From Immersiella caudata (lineage: Eukaryota > Ascomycota > Sordariomycetes > Sordariales > Lasiosphaeriaceae): a stretch of DNA of 64,000 nucleotides. The DNA lies in assembly GCA_030512335.1 (NCBI GenBank), contig JAULSU010000001.1, forward strand, positions 3,224,001 through 3,288,000, written 5' to 3'. Of this stretch, positions 22,201 through 33,053 are shown in pieces. A program made the position numbers and the translations under genes. Each line of letters begins with the position of its first letter. The first letter of the stretch is position 1. The notes beneath the pieces are model-generated. The model was not told where the DNA came from. It saw only the letters and a program-made list of their open reading frames with translations, and ran no database searches.

Positions 22201-22824
22201 GCCTTCAGTCGTACTCGAGAACAAGAAAGGAGACATGATGCAGAGGCCGGGCTGATGCAGACAAGCTTTGTTGCGGAGGGGCTGGGAGCCGAAACAGGGG
22301 ACTCAAGTCATGATGATGCGGACATGCCGGAACTAGATGCTGACGTTCTTGCGGAACTGCCTGATGATATGCGGCGAGAGGTTATCAGCGAACATCGCAG
22401 GCAGCGTCTCGCGCAACGGGGAAGGCTAGGTTTCAACGCACCTCGTCGACGCCACGAGGAGGCAGAGAATGTCCTCCCTGGTGGTCAAATGAAACTCAAC
22501 TTCCCAGCGGCCCCACCCAAGGTCCCTGGCATGACTTCGGCAAAGGACATCCAGGGGATGGTGCAAAATTGGTACGATGGGGCGAAGGCCAAAGGGCCAC
22601 ATAAGCGAGATGTTGATGTCTTTGAGAGGTACCTGCGCCGGGTGGTTGAAGAGGAACGAGATATGGAGAAGGTCAGGAAGATTGTGAAGTGGCTGCAGTG
22701 GATTATTGACGAAGGAGAAGCCGGCCCTGGTCAAGAGGAGTGGGCGAAAGCCTTGGACTCTTTGAAAGAGGCGGTCCAAGGGGCAATGAACGCACGGGGG
22801 CTTGGGCCAATGAACTTCAGGTAG
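19276..22824 (+). CDS. REV1: DNA repair protein REV1 (deoxycytidyl transferase)
   Basis: Exons 19276-20359, 20415-21373 and 21448-22824 (introns of 55 and 74 nt) give about 1139 residues. Order of domains: BRCT (about 65-150), Y-family polymerase core from about 356 (HVDFDSFF, then SIDEALIDV near 451 with catalytic acids), little-finger domain, three ubiquitin-binding-motif-like helices (LAELPTDIRSRLL, NSLPEEMKAEVLASY, LAELPDDMRREVI), and the C-terminal REV7/polymerase-binding domain. REV1 inserts dCMP opposite abasic sites and scaffolds translesion synthesis at ubiquitinated PCNA. The first ATG giving MGSRLEKG was chosen; a frame extension of six codons upstream starts with TTG only. Intron 1 falls exactly within DSFF, and joining it restores the motif. 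Confidence 0.95.
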
Positions 22825-23091
22825 CACCAGTCGGCTCGGCGGAAGGAGTTAGCCTTGTTAGCCTTGCAAGAAGCCGTGAGTTGTTTTGGCGATGGATAAT
22901 ATGACTTGGAGGACATGATTTGATGACGGAAAGAGAGCGTCGAAGCCCCGCTTACTGAGCTGTATAGCTTCGCACGAGACATCATGTGCACAAAGGTATC
23001 TTCGTACGGTAGAACTCTTCAACATGAATCAATTCTATTAGCAACCGAGTGCAAGCAGATGTGACAGCAGTATCAGGTGTTACATAAGGTA

Positions 23092-23938
23092 GAAGTCACT
23101 ACCCAACAATGCAACCGCCCCACAACGCAACGGGATTTCCACCAAAAACTACCTTTTTAAATCCGAAATTTTACCACCTCTACGTAACCAAAAAAAAAAA
23201 AAAAGGTAAAAATGGCAGGGGATAACTAAGTAATGATAAACTAGTATACACGTAAAACGGCGATTAACTGTTACGACCGGTGCCTGTCGACGAACGGTCG
23301 GCAGGGTCGCTAGTGCGGGTTGGGTGGAGTAGAGAGGAGTAATGCAGAGGCAAGTCCTTACAGACGGTGGGTTCACTGGTCAATGTGGCCGTATGTCACT
23401 ATAACTAGAGCAACACTCCAAGTATTGGTGCAGTAGGACACAATCGAAGTTGGTTCAATCGACGAGCGAATACTTGCGTGAGGATCAGAAGGTTCCTCAC
23501 ACCATCGTAGGTACGATGGTAGCTATCTATACTACGGTGTGTTTGACGCAACTTGTACCCTGCTCTGCTGCTCGGTGGTTGCCAAGGCAGAGCAACAGAG
23601 CAAGTGCTCTGTTGATGCTCTGGACAGAGCATGCCAAGCCCACAGAGCACCCAGTGCGGGTGCTGCTTGTCGTACTGTTCCTAACACGGTGGCGCCTGCG
23701 GGAACATGTCGGTCCAAGCCGGCCACAAGGGCGGCCTGCAGGTCGTCACACTTAATGATCAAAAAAATCACTTTATCATTTCCTTTCCTTTACAGTATAG
23801 TAAAACTTTACCTAAAGGTATCAAAAAACGTTATTTGGACTTTTTAAAGATTTATTTCGTTGTGTTATTTACGGTTGGAAAAGGGGTAGGTTGTTAAAAT
23901 TGCATTATGGGGTCGTTGCATTGTGGGGCAACAATGTC
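23092..23938. mobile_element. Terminal-inverted-repeat element, non-autonomous, pogo/Fot1-like ends
   Basis: 847 bp flanked on both sides by TA (23090-23091 and 23939-23940). The ends are inverted repeats: read inward from each TA, the two ends agree at about 28 of 39 positions, and at 24 of 29 over positions 11-39 (left CCCAACAATGCAACCGCCCC, right CCCCACAATGCAACGACCCC). The motif ACAAYGCAAC is repeated twice in the left end, as in CENP-B-like transposase sites. Most mismatches are transitions, which fits repeat-induced point mutation. No transposase frame remains, and the interior is AT-rich at both sides. Family assignment is inference. Confidence 0.65.
23562..23648. repeat. Cluster of CAGAGC / GCTCTG inverted hexamers
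   Basis: Within about 87 bp the hexamer GCTCTG occurs three times and its complement CAGAGC four times. This can fold into alternative hairpins. It lies inside the 23092-23938 element. Confidence 0.7.
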
Positions 23939-24352
23939 TAAGATGCCTCAGAGTGTCGCATCAATTACATAAACCCTAACCCTGGGCTATAGGACTGCGG
24001 CTGAGACCTGCGTGGCATTGCGTGGCATGAGGCTAACTTACTCATCTTACCCAGCCAACGAGAGCCCACCATGACTTGGCCTCTTCAACAGACCAACGCG
24101 CAAGCTTCGCTCTCGTTGCATCTTGGTAGCCTTGCTCACGATCGCCCCAGCATTCGATCAGCGGTAATAGTCCTACCCACCTTCGACGTGTGTTCAACGT
24201 TCTTCCTTCAGCACATTGCGCGCAGGGTCAGCTCGCTGACGAGACGTCATCGAGCGATGCGATAACGGACTCGACACCAATCTCCGCATCTCCCACGAAC
24301 ATACCCATCGTGTACAAGTACGCACACCGGCGCGAGCGCTGGGCTTTACACA

Positions 24353-25596
24353 ATGGCGGGCGCGTGGAATGTAAGTTGCCTCTGCTCTCCCCGCGTGGCA
24401 AAGGGGAAATAGGATTGACGATGAACAGCTGTTTAGAATATTAGCCGATCTCTCTCACATCTCGGCGAAATGCATCCTCATCTTCTCCATCCACCGAAAC
24501 AGGAGCGCTGAAGGTTACCTTCTTGAACCAGACCTTTGACGAATCCCCTACTAATACCAGCGCGACAGGCGTGTCCCTCATAACCCAGGTCTTTTATGCC
24601 GCCGTCTTCCTCACCCGTTACACAGATCTGTTTTCGGAGTTATGGGCATGGAACTACTTCTTCAAGGTCTTCTACCTCCTCTCGTCCTTTTACACCATCG
24701 GGATAATGCGCTTCGTCTACCCGCGGACCCGAGAAAAGGAGATCGCTTGGAAACTGGCCGCTGTCATCCTGGCTGGCTGCCTGCTTTTGTCACCATTCGT
24801 CATGATGATCTTCACACCCAAAGACCACTGGGCGTTCACAGAGGTACTCCGCTTTGCTGGCCTACCCCAGCTCTCCTCCCTCCATGCTAACACACACCAC
24901 TAGTGGCTCTGGGTCTTCTCCCAAATCCTTGAATCCGTCTGCGTCCTCCCGCAGCTTCTCCTGTTGCGTCAAACCACCGTCCCGACGGTCATCACCTCCC
25001 TCTACATTGTCTTCCTAGGCTCCTACCGCGCCCTGTACCTGGTCAACTGGATCCTCCGCGAGTTTGATACCAACGGCCGCCCTCCCAATGCCATCTCGGT
25101 CATCTTCGGCATCATCCAGACCGCGCTCTACGCCGACTTCGCATGGGTATACTGGACGCGCCAGCGCGTCAAACTCCGAAACGGCGGCGTTGTCGATGCC
25201 GATGATATGCGCCGTGGGTGGCTGCTCAGCCGCATCTTCAGAGGCAAGCAGTTTGCTTCGCAGGATCACACCGATGAGGAGAACTCGCCATTCTATAATG
25301 ATCACCAGGCCGGTCGTGGCGGAAGTGCTGGTGGCAGGGGCGGTGCGTCCCGCGCCAAGTGGGGTTCTCGCGGTATTTCTGTCAGCGCTGACGAAGGCGT
25401 GCTCGAACACGAAGCTTCATTCCAGGACGAGGGCGTGACGGATGTTGATCCCGACGCGAGGATGCAGGACCCCGATGAGTTGGCGCGGGCTTTGGATGAG
25501 GACGAAGATGACGCACCGCCCCCGGTTTCAAAGAATGCAAAAGACAATGCGGGGCCAAGCGGTATTCGGAACGGCGATGAGTGGGACGATGATTGA
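24353..25596 (+). CDS. ERD2: KDEL receptor family protein with long acidic tail
   Basis: Four exons, 24353-24370, 24429-24513, 24569-24843 and 24904-25596, give 356 residues. The first 215 residues cover the seven-helix ER retention receptor: FRILADLSHISAKC, AEGVSLITQVFYA, FLTRYTDLF, WLWVFSQILESVCVLPQL and YRALYLVNWILRE are diagnostic. The receptor retrieves HDEL/KDEL proteins from Golgi to ER. The usual protein ends soon after the last helix. This one continues for about 140 more residues that are Gly-rich, then acidic, ending DEWDDD. The tail is in the same exon as the last helices and has no frame break. The 5' exon is only six codons, a common fungal ERD2 structure. Whether this is the main retrieval receptor or a paralogue cannot be told. 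Confidence 0.88.
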
Positions 25597-26140
25597 AGAA
25601 CTATATTCAGGGGTCGATGTTACCCCTATTCCCAACTTCGCCTCATTTCAACCAGCAGCGACTGATTCTTGGGTGGGTTCGAAGTGGGAACGATAAGGCT
25701 GGATCTGTGCTCTTCAACGGTTGTCTACATTGTGCGTTGTACTGTAACTCGGCGTTCTTGATTGCTATACTAAAGGAGGCCTACGTAGACCCCTAAACGT
25801 TACAGCGGAAATAAAGACTGCGGTCTATCCAAATGGATAATCATTACAACGCAACCTTTCAGCCTTCTGCCATGCCAATCTCGCAGATTCCCCCGGAAGG
25901 AAGATTCGAGACAGTGGAAATAAGCCATTTCCTATTGCTGACAAAGTAAACTCCAATTCCAATGCGTCAAGACCAGGGTACCAAAGTTTACACATCTATC
26001 AAAAAGCCTCGCCGCGGCCCAGTGAGGGCAGGCTGACCGTACACCAATTTTGCATCTTGGCTTTCTCTTCCTCTTCTCATCCACTCATCCACATCGTCTC
26101 GTCCACAACACAGCGCAATTGCCCAACGTGATCCCTTCCC
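25597..26140. other. Convergent intergenic region
   Basis: 3' flanks of the KDEL receptor gene and SDH2. No gene or RNA seen. Confidence 0.5.
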
Positions 26141-27103
26141 TTAAAAGGCCATCTGCTTCTTGATCTGGGCGATCGCCAGACCGGGGTTCAGGCCCTTGGG
26201 ACATGTCCGAGTGCAGTTGAGAATGGTGTGGCAGCGGTACAAGCTCATCGAATTGTTGAGGGCATCCTGGCGCTGGGCGGTGCGCTCATCACGCGAATCA
26301 ATCAACCACCTGTAGGATTGGAGGAGGATGGCGGGGCCGAGGTACTCCTCCGAGTTCCACCAGTACGAGGGGCAAGAGGTTGAGCAGCATGCGCAGAGAA
26401 TGCACTCGTAGAGACCGTCGAGCTTCTTGCGATCCTCCTTGGTTTGCCTGTACTCCTTGCCCTGAAATAGGGGTTAGCGGATGATTGTCAAGTGTAGCCA
26501 TCGAAGTTCGACTTACGTCTGGCGAGGGGGTGTCCCTCTGGAGGTAAGGCTTGATCGACTTGTACTGCTTGTAGAATTGGGTGAGATCGGGGACGAGGTC
26601 CTTGACGACGTAGGTGTGCGGGAGGGGGTAGATCTTGAGCTCCGCGCTGTCCTCGGCGGGAATACGGCCTGGAGAGCTGTGGTCAGCGTTCAATGTGGAA
26701 AGCTTGCAAGAAATAAAGACGACTCACAAAGGCAGGCCAATGTGTTGGTGCCGTTGATGTTCATGGCGCAGCTGCCGCAGATGCCCTCTCTGCAACTCCG
26801 GCGGAAGGTCAGGGTCGGGTCCAGCTCATTCTTGATACGGATGAGGGCGTCCAGCACCATGGGCCCCGTCTTGTTCAGGTCGAGGGTGTAGCTCTGCATG
26901 CGCGGCTTCTCGGTCGGCGTGTCAGGGTTCCAGCGGTAGATCTGGAAGGTCTTGAGCTTGGCCGGCTCGGCCGTGGCAGTGGCGCTCTCCTGAGCGGCAT
27001 CGGCAAGCTGTGCAAAGCCACGGACAGGAGCGGCGGCTGGAAGGCGAAAAGCTGGCCGCGCAGAGCCGAGCAGTCGGGTTGTGGTGGAGCGGAGAGCGGC
27101 CAT
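26141..27103 (-). CDS. SDH2: Succinate dehydrogenase iron-sulfur subunit
   Basis: Exons 27103-26728, 26668-26517 and 26461-26141 (introns of 59 and 55 nt) give 282 residues. A presequence (MAALRSTTTRLLGSARPAFR) precedes the ferredoxin domain with its [2Fe-2S] ligands (SCREGICGSCAMNING and LACLC). The C-terminal domain carries the [4Fe-4S] and [3Fe-4S] ligands (CILCACCSTSCPSYWW and CHTILNCTRTCPKGLNP). It passes electrons from succinate oxidation in complex II to ubiquinone. The first intron splits the Cys codon of LACLC and joining restores it. Its assembly factor SDHAF3 is encoded 11 kb away in this window. The start lies 606 bp from PTC7. Confidence 0.96.
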
Positions 27104-27709
27104 TGTCGCGACGGAAGGGAGAGACGAGAAAGAGCAATTGAAACCGCGATGCTCGTGGCGCGCGAGGTTGAAGGTTTCAAATCAACTCTGGTACCCTGTG
27201 GACCAACAGACAAGAGTTGAGCAAAGGAGCCTCGGAGACGACAGGGACGCTGCAACCCGATGATGTTTAGTGGCGTCGACAAGGTAATGTGGGTTCGCAA
27301 TCCATGATCTTCACACACTTGAACTCGGCTTCCCGGAAGACCTCGGCAGAAGCTGGCCAATGGCACGCTTCCATTTTCCAATTCCGTCGTAGGCGAATCA
27401 GAGGCCCGAACACGCCCGAGTCGCCCCACGTGAGGCCCCGCCCCACCCACCTGGATGGTGCGCAGCTGGTCAGTGGCCGCGACGCATGATGCAATTTGAA
27501 GAGAGCTCTCCAATTTTGGCGACACAATTATTCCCGACGACCGCGATTCTTCGACGTGGCCCCTTATCAACGATGCGCCGGATAGAAGAGCCCTTAACCT
27601 AGAACTGCCTAGACTTGCGGGCCGTGGAAGGCTTCGCGCAATTGTTGGACTTTGCCAGCCGGCTGCCATTTAATTCGGGATTCTTCTCCTCAACGCGCAA
27701 CGGGAGAAA
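27104..27709. promoter_or_regulatory. Divergent promoter region, SDH2 / PTC7
   Basis: 606 bp between divergent start codons of two mitochondrial genes. Open frames inside it have no domain. A shared promoter is inference. Confidence 0.45.
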
Positions 27710-28993
27710 ATGGCCGCTAACGCAGGGCGACTTCTCTGGGTTCCATGCCGTCCGAGGCTTCGGCTTGTGAGGCCGATGGCTAGTCATAGGGCTTTGCCGA
27801 TGGGCCGCGCAGCTTCGACAAGCTCCAGACCGTCTTTCTTTCCCACGGCCCACGCGCTCAACGGCAGCAACAAGCGCAGCTTTTCGACGACACCCGCCCC
27901 TCAGTCCGCGCCGGGCAGTGGGAAGTTCAGCTACAATGTTGCCGCGTCCTACATTGCAAAGGGCCACAAGTACGACCCATCGACGCACGTCTTTCACTTC
28001 AACCCCTATAACCGCGTCCAGCCGCCGAAGCCCGGCAGGTCAAAGTCGTCGCGCCCCGAATCTGGCCAAGACGCCTTCTTCGTCAGCCGGCTGGGTACGA
28101 ACCCCGATGAGGTTGCGCTGGGAGTAGCAGACGGCGTGGGTGGGTGGATGGACAGCGGCGTCGACCCGGCCGACTTCTCGCACGCCTTCTGCGACTACAT
28201 CGCCGCCGCCGCACATGAATACCGACCCGAGAGCAAAGCGGCGGGCAACACGACCGCATTGACGGCACGCCAGTTGATGCAGGTGGGCTATTCCGCCGTA
28301 TGCCACGACCCTTCGATTAAGGCTGGAGGGAGCACGGCTGTTGTGGCGCTCCTGGGTGAGGATGGCACCCTCGAGGTTGCCAACCTAGGCGATAGCGGTT
28401 ACATCCTGCTCAGGCTCAACGGAGTTCACGCTGCCAGCGAGCCCCAAACGCACGCTTTCAATACCCCTTACCAGCTTAGTGTTGTTCCGCCGAGTATGCT
28501 TCTCCGCGCAGCGGCTTTTGGGGGCGCCCAGCTCATGGACCAGCCTCGGGATGCTGAAGTGACGCGGCTTGGGTTGCGCCACGGGGATGTCGTCATCTTT
28601 GCCAGCGATGGCCTGTGGGATAATCTCTTTAACCAAGATATCCTCCGCATCGTCAGTCGGACTATGGCGAAGGTCGGTGCCTGGGCCAGCACCGAGTCGG
28701 GCGTCCAAGTATCCTCGGACCTCAGGCAATACACGCAACTTCCCGCTGCTGATGCCAACCAGCAAGCCGATAAACGGTCCGTGGTCACGCTCCAGAGCCT
28801 CCTCGCCACGGAGATTGTTGGCGCCGCAAAGTCAGCCAGTCTCAACAGGAAGTTGGACGGGCCTTTTGCCAAGGAAGTCAGCAAATACTACCCCCACGAG
28901 AAGTGGCACGGTGGAAAAGAGGACGATATCTGCGCAGTGGTCGTTGTGGTATCAGAGGAAGCGGAGGCAGCTGCGCCTAGAGCAAAGCTCTGA
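27710..28993 (+). CDS. PTC7: Mitochondrial PP2C-type protein phosphatase
   Basis: A single exon of 427 residues. The N-terminus is a long basic Ser-rich presequence (MAANAGRLLWVPCRPRLRLV). The PP2C domain has its metal-binding motifs: GVADGVGGW, FASDGLWDN and GGKEDDICAVVVV. A typical opening, GQDAFFVSR, precedes them. In yeast Ptc7 is mitochondrial and dephosphorylates Coq7 to promote ubiquinone synthesis. Yeast PTC7 has a retained intron coding a membrane segment; no intron or membrane segment is seen here. Assignment to the Ptc7 branch rests on the presequence and the GVADGVGGW/GKEDD set. Confidence 0.9.
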   Translation: MAANAGRLLWVPCRPRLRLVRPMASHRALPMGRAASTSSRPSFFPTAHALNGSNKRSFSTTPAPQSAPGSGKFSYNVAASYIAKGHKYDPSTHVFHFNPYNRVQPPKPGRSKSSRPESGQDAFFVSRLGTNPDEVALGVADGVGGWMDSGVDPADFSHAFCDYIAAAAHEYRPESKAAGNTTALTARQLMQVGYSAVCHDPSIKAGGSTAVVALLGEDGTLEVANLGDSGYILLRLNGVHAASEPQTHAFNTPYQLSVVPPSMLLRAAAFGGAQLMDQPRDAEVTRLGLRHGDVVIFASDGLWDNLFNQDILRIVSRTMAKVGAWASTESGVQVSSDLRQYTQLPAADANQQADKRSVVTLQSLLATEIVGAAKSASLNRKLDGPFAKEVSKYYPHEKWHGGKEDDICAVVVVVSEEAEAAAPRAKL

Positions 28994-30212
28994 AGATATT
29001 GTCAGATCTTGGTGGTTGAATGGAAGGAATAACTGGTGCATCATCGCTACACGATAAACGGCATTGCTGGGCGTTTACCTGCTTCTAAAATAATACCTGG
29101 GTTTACAAAAGAGACGTGGGCGGCCGCCGCTAGACAAGGGGATCTGGAAGCGCACCTTTGCAACAGCCTCATGGATACCCATCAACGGTGGCAAGTAACT
29201 GGTTTTGGAATAGAGGTGGGCAAAACAACTGGAGTTATATAAAGTTTCTTGGGAATGTCTGCTGTACAATCGATGACGACGGGAACGGGACCAAGAGAAA
29301 AAGCATGGTCTATGGCCAGCTTGAATTCGTTGTGAAGAAATAATCAGTACAATTCAGAAATCTTAATTAGTATGACTGGGTCAGCCTGGAGCCATCGCAG
29401 TGAAAGAAGCCTTTTAGCGCAAGCCCAAACAGATGATCAGATCCCAACAAGGCTCACCGATATGACTGGGCGGGACTCTAGGACTAGGAATCTGACCATC
29501 TCACCCCCAGGATGCGACAAGGGATCGGATTTAGGTGGCCAACCAAACTGCTGGGGCGCCATGCCTGATGATGCAAAAGGTTCAACTCATCAGTACCCCG
29601 GATTTTCGGCTTGCATCATTGCACCTGCATCGATTGTTTGCCGACCTGCAGCTAGCCAGCCGATGGACCGAGTGCGGAGAGGCAAGGGCAAATTTACTGG
29701 CCGATGAACGGTCTTGAATCTTAAACCGTGGTTACCTCAACTAACGTGGTTCGGGCGACGACATCTGACAGCTGCGTAGATTCATATTATTTTTGCCTGG
29801 TAGGAGTTACACATCCACACCCTATCGAGATTGACGAATAAAACAAGACGACAATCACATTGTCTGCTCCGTTTTCGTCGTCCATGCAATTAGCGAAACA
29901 AACTTTTCCACGACAAACCACCTCAATGCAAGCAAGTACCGGCAGCCCATCTTTCTTTCCTCATGCCACATCACTCCATCCCGCTCAATGCAGATGCCCT
30001 CGAAAGCATCACTTCTGGGTCGGCGGCAGAAGAAAACACCAGACACATACACACACACACAGACACAAGTCGAGTTCCCATTAAAACGCCCTCCATGAGT
30101 CGGCTACATTAATATGTACGAGAAACTCAACCCCCGATAACCAGCCTGCTGTTCGCGTCATCCAACTGCCCGGATGATAGCCAAACATTATATTCGATAC
30201 AGGCGCAACTTC
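28994..30212. other. Convergent intergenic region, 1.2 kb
   Basis: 3' flanks of PTC7 and the GPI protein gene. Contains a short CA repeat near 30043-30063. No gene or RNA seen. Confidence 0.5.
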
Positions 30213-30912
30213 TTAGTTGAAGAAGACAAGGGCCGCAACAGTCATGAAGACAAGGGCGAGGGACGAGGAGAAACGCTGGCCCTCGTTGTTGTTGGTGGGA
30301 GTGGAAGTAGGGGTAGTAGTGGCAGTGGTGCGAGTGGAGGTCGAGCGGGTAGAGGTGCCTGTGGCTTGTTAGTGAATACGCAACTCGACAGTTACACAAA
30401 TGGGCCAACTCACTGGACGCTGAGGTAACGCTGGAGACGTCGCTGGAGACGGAGGCAGAAGAAGCTGCACTAGTGGTCGACCTGGTCGAGGTCCTAGTCG
30501 ACGAGACAGAACCAGTGGTGCTCGAGGCGGAACCAGTGCCGACGTAGGGGAACAGTACGCTGAAGTTGGGATCGCCATCGGTGTCGGTCACGCGGAAGGC
30601 ATAATTGCCCGAAGGAAGACCGGAGGGGGTGAAGGTCAGAGAGCCATCAGTCTCGCCAGCTGCGCGACTCAGTTAGCAAGGCTTGTAGTGCGCCATATGG
30701 CAGAGTCTGAACATACTAGCGAGGACGCGGACGGGCTGGAGGGAGCCAGAGTCGGGACCGGAGACAAGGTCGACCTTGACAGGGCCGACGGCACTGATCC
30801 AGTTGAGAGTGAAGGGCACGCCCTCACGAAGGTCGAAGACGGTGTTGGTAATGGCGGGCTTCGCGAGGCCAACAGCGGCGAGGCCGGCGACAATGGCAGC
30901 GGTGAACTTCAT
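30213..30912 (-). CDS. Ser/Thr-rich GPI-anchored cell-surface protein
   Basis: Exons 30912-30717, 30659-30414 and 30358-30213 give 195 residues. A signal peptide (MKFTAAIVAGLAAVGLAKPA) is followed by a small beta domain that starts ITNTVFDLREGVPFTLNW and ends FRVTDTDGDPNFSVLFPY. This is the pattern of the Kre9/Knh1-like, Ser-Thr-rich GPI-anchored protein family. A Ser/Thr stalk (TSTRSTTSAASSASVSS and others) and a C-terminal hydrophobic tail (SSLALVFMTVAALVFFN) complete a GPI-protein architecture. The role in the cell wall is inferred from the family. Both introns are 55-57 nt and the joins keep the frame. Confidence 0.85.
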
Positions 30913-33053
30913 GGTGATTTATGTGTGTGAAGTTGCCGAAAACTCGATATTCGACGTTGAATTATGTGGCTGTAAGATGAAAGAACTATTAGCGGGTGGA
31001 TGTTCGATGAAGCTCTGACGGAATGCTAACGGGAAAAGCTGCGGCGGCGCGTGTTGTGTGGAGTTTCAGTCACGTAGGAGGAATTATGCTTATCCCGGTG
31101 ACGAATGAGGGAGGCAGATTCTTACCAGACCGGTGGGTGTCGGACGACCGAATGTGGAAGCAGCGAACTGTATGAACGATCGTGGAGAAGATTATAATTG
31201 TTTTTGAGGCAGTTGCCGGACGAGGAAAAACGAGGGTTTGTCAGGAGGTGAAAAGGGAAGAGAAGGAAATTGAGCGAGGAAAGATGGCAACCGCTCTCGT
31301 GCAGGGGTGCCCAAATAAACGAAATCCAGAACACGAGAGAGGCAACGCTACGTCAACACATCGACCAATAGGACGGTGCCATTCAAAATTTATTACCCCT
31401 TTTGAGGATTTCGCGATGGGGAAGCAAGGGGCTCGGCGTGATCCTGGGGAACCTGACGCTAGCTGATCTAGGCCAAGCAAGGTCACAGTGCCGACAGTCC
31501 TCCAGCAAGAAAAGCACGTCACATCTTGAATCCAGGCCATGAGCCGAAGCTGGAGGAGAAAACTGGATTTGAGCGTTGGCTGATGCAGGGCGAGCTCCTT
31601 GAGACATTTCTGGATGAACCGTCTGCCGTGCGCTCCCCGCAACGCTAGGTAAGGCACCGTTTGCCACGAAACTGTCCGACAGCTCCCTGTCCAACGCTCT
31701 GGAAACCGTCGGCTCATCCGGAAGATTCATCCCAGCAGGGTTTTCAAAGGCGAGGAGCACAGTAGGTAGAATATTGTCACGCGGGGCTGTTAAATGCGCT
31801 GCTTGAATCGCCCAGCAGGTCACAGACATTGCATGGAATGGAGTGTGGACCTGTCAATCTCTCTGCAATGCGCGTCGCATCCCCGTCGTGGCAAAGGTTC
31901 GTTCTCGTTCCTGCAGCAAGCGTCACGCCCCACCCTCTCAAGGGGTTCGAACTGGGTTTGCCGATCTGCCCGTCGCCAGATCTCCCCAGGACCTTCACGT
32001 TGCTACAAGATACTTTCCCATGCGACGTCAAACAGGCTGCGGTTTGCGGAGTACCGGGTCAACGAGCTCACAAGGTCATGATGGACGCAAAACACCGGCT
32101 GGGTGCATATTGCAACGGCATCTGGCATCTGGCATATGGCATTTTGGCAGCTGGTCGCGCGAGGCCACAAAGAAAGCTAGCGCAGAGATCATGCAGGGCC
32201 GCAAAAGAGCGATCGTAACAGGTGGGCGGTGTACCAATTGGGGCGATCCCACCGAATTTCCACCGTGTCGATGTCGCACAATGGTCAAGCGCAAATCCTG
32301 AGGTGCACAGGGCTGAGGGAGCAAAATGAGAGACTATGTTCACATGGGTAGGCGCAAGATGCAGCAAGTCCGGCGCGCTGGACGGGCGATGTGGCTGATC
32401 TGCGCAAAGGTTGGGACATTGGCTTGGTTTTTACAATACGAGCCCTTGAGGATGCGTGATTGCGCGTACTCGGCCATCGACCCTCCATCACACAATGCAG
32501 AGACCTAGTGTGTGGTAACACAAGGCGTGAGCACTATTTTGGTCGCAGTTATCAGCTCGGGCATGCGCCGCGATTCCTTTCGCCGCCAGGTAGACTTTCA
32601 GAGCCTCTCACAGTCAATGTACGTCGAACTCAGCCAAGAATTGAGGCATCGAGTGATATGATGTCACATTCCGTCGCGTGCCGATAGCCCCGCGGCTCAA
32701 CTGTCAAGGTGGGACGATACACGCATCAGAGTCATGGCCCGGGTAATGTTCCGTTCTGACGGGAACGAGGTTTCAACGGCACTGAGCCGTGCGAAGCAGG
32801 TGTTAGTTACCGGCGGATAATAGTGCAAACAAGCCGCATCTCCGGATCTGTTCCCAGGAGGACCCCAAACAAGGGCTGGAAAGCTTGTGAAACATCGTTT
32901 ATATCTGATATCGCGGCGAAATGGTGTTTGCTCCGTACGCAGTGGAATGTTTCTGTTTCCTCAGTCAAACCACTCACACACACACACACACACATACACA
33001 CACACGACGTCAGCCCTTGCCCCAAGGTTCGCTTGTCCTCAAGAGGCTTGGCT
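30913..33053. other. Intergenic, 2.1 kb, nothing recognised
   Basis: Upstream of the GPI protein gene and downstream of HPM1. Overlapping open frames on both strands lack domains or consistent splice structure. Ends with a CA repeat next to the HPM1 stop. A small gene with several introns could be missed. Confidence 0.45.
32971..33005. repeat. CA dinucleotide microsatellite
   Basis: About 16 CA units with one TA interruption, just past the HPM1 stop codon in its presumed 3' untranslated region. Confidence 0.9.

Larger units (their letters stand above)
22825..24352. other. Gene-poor stretch with inverted-repeat element
   Basis: Contains the element at 23092-23938. The remainder is REV1 3' flank and KDEL receptor 5' flank. 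A frame at 24071-24265 starts with ATG but has no domain. Confidence 0.5.

Noticed and set aside
23269..23540. Possible solo LTR beginning TGTTACGACC
   Set aside because: No matching LTR end, target duplication or second copy was visible, and the stretch lies inside the inverted-repeat element.
23972..23983. Telomere-like AACCCTAACCCT
   Set aside because: Only two units, which is expected by chance and too short for an interstitial telomere.
24071..24265. ATG-starting frame upstream of the KDEL receptor
   Set aside because: No domain, and its position suggests 5' leader; at most an upstream open frame.
30043..30063. CA-rich repeat considered as a CRISPR-like or structured repeat
   Set aside because: Simple dinucleotide microsatellite without spacers.
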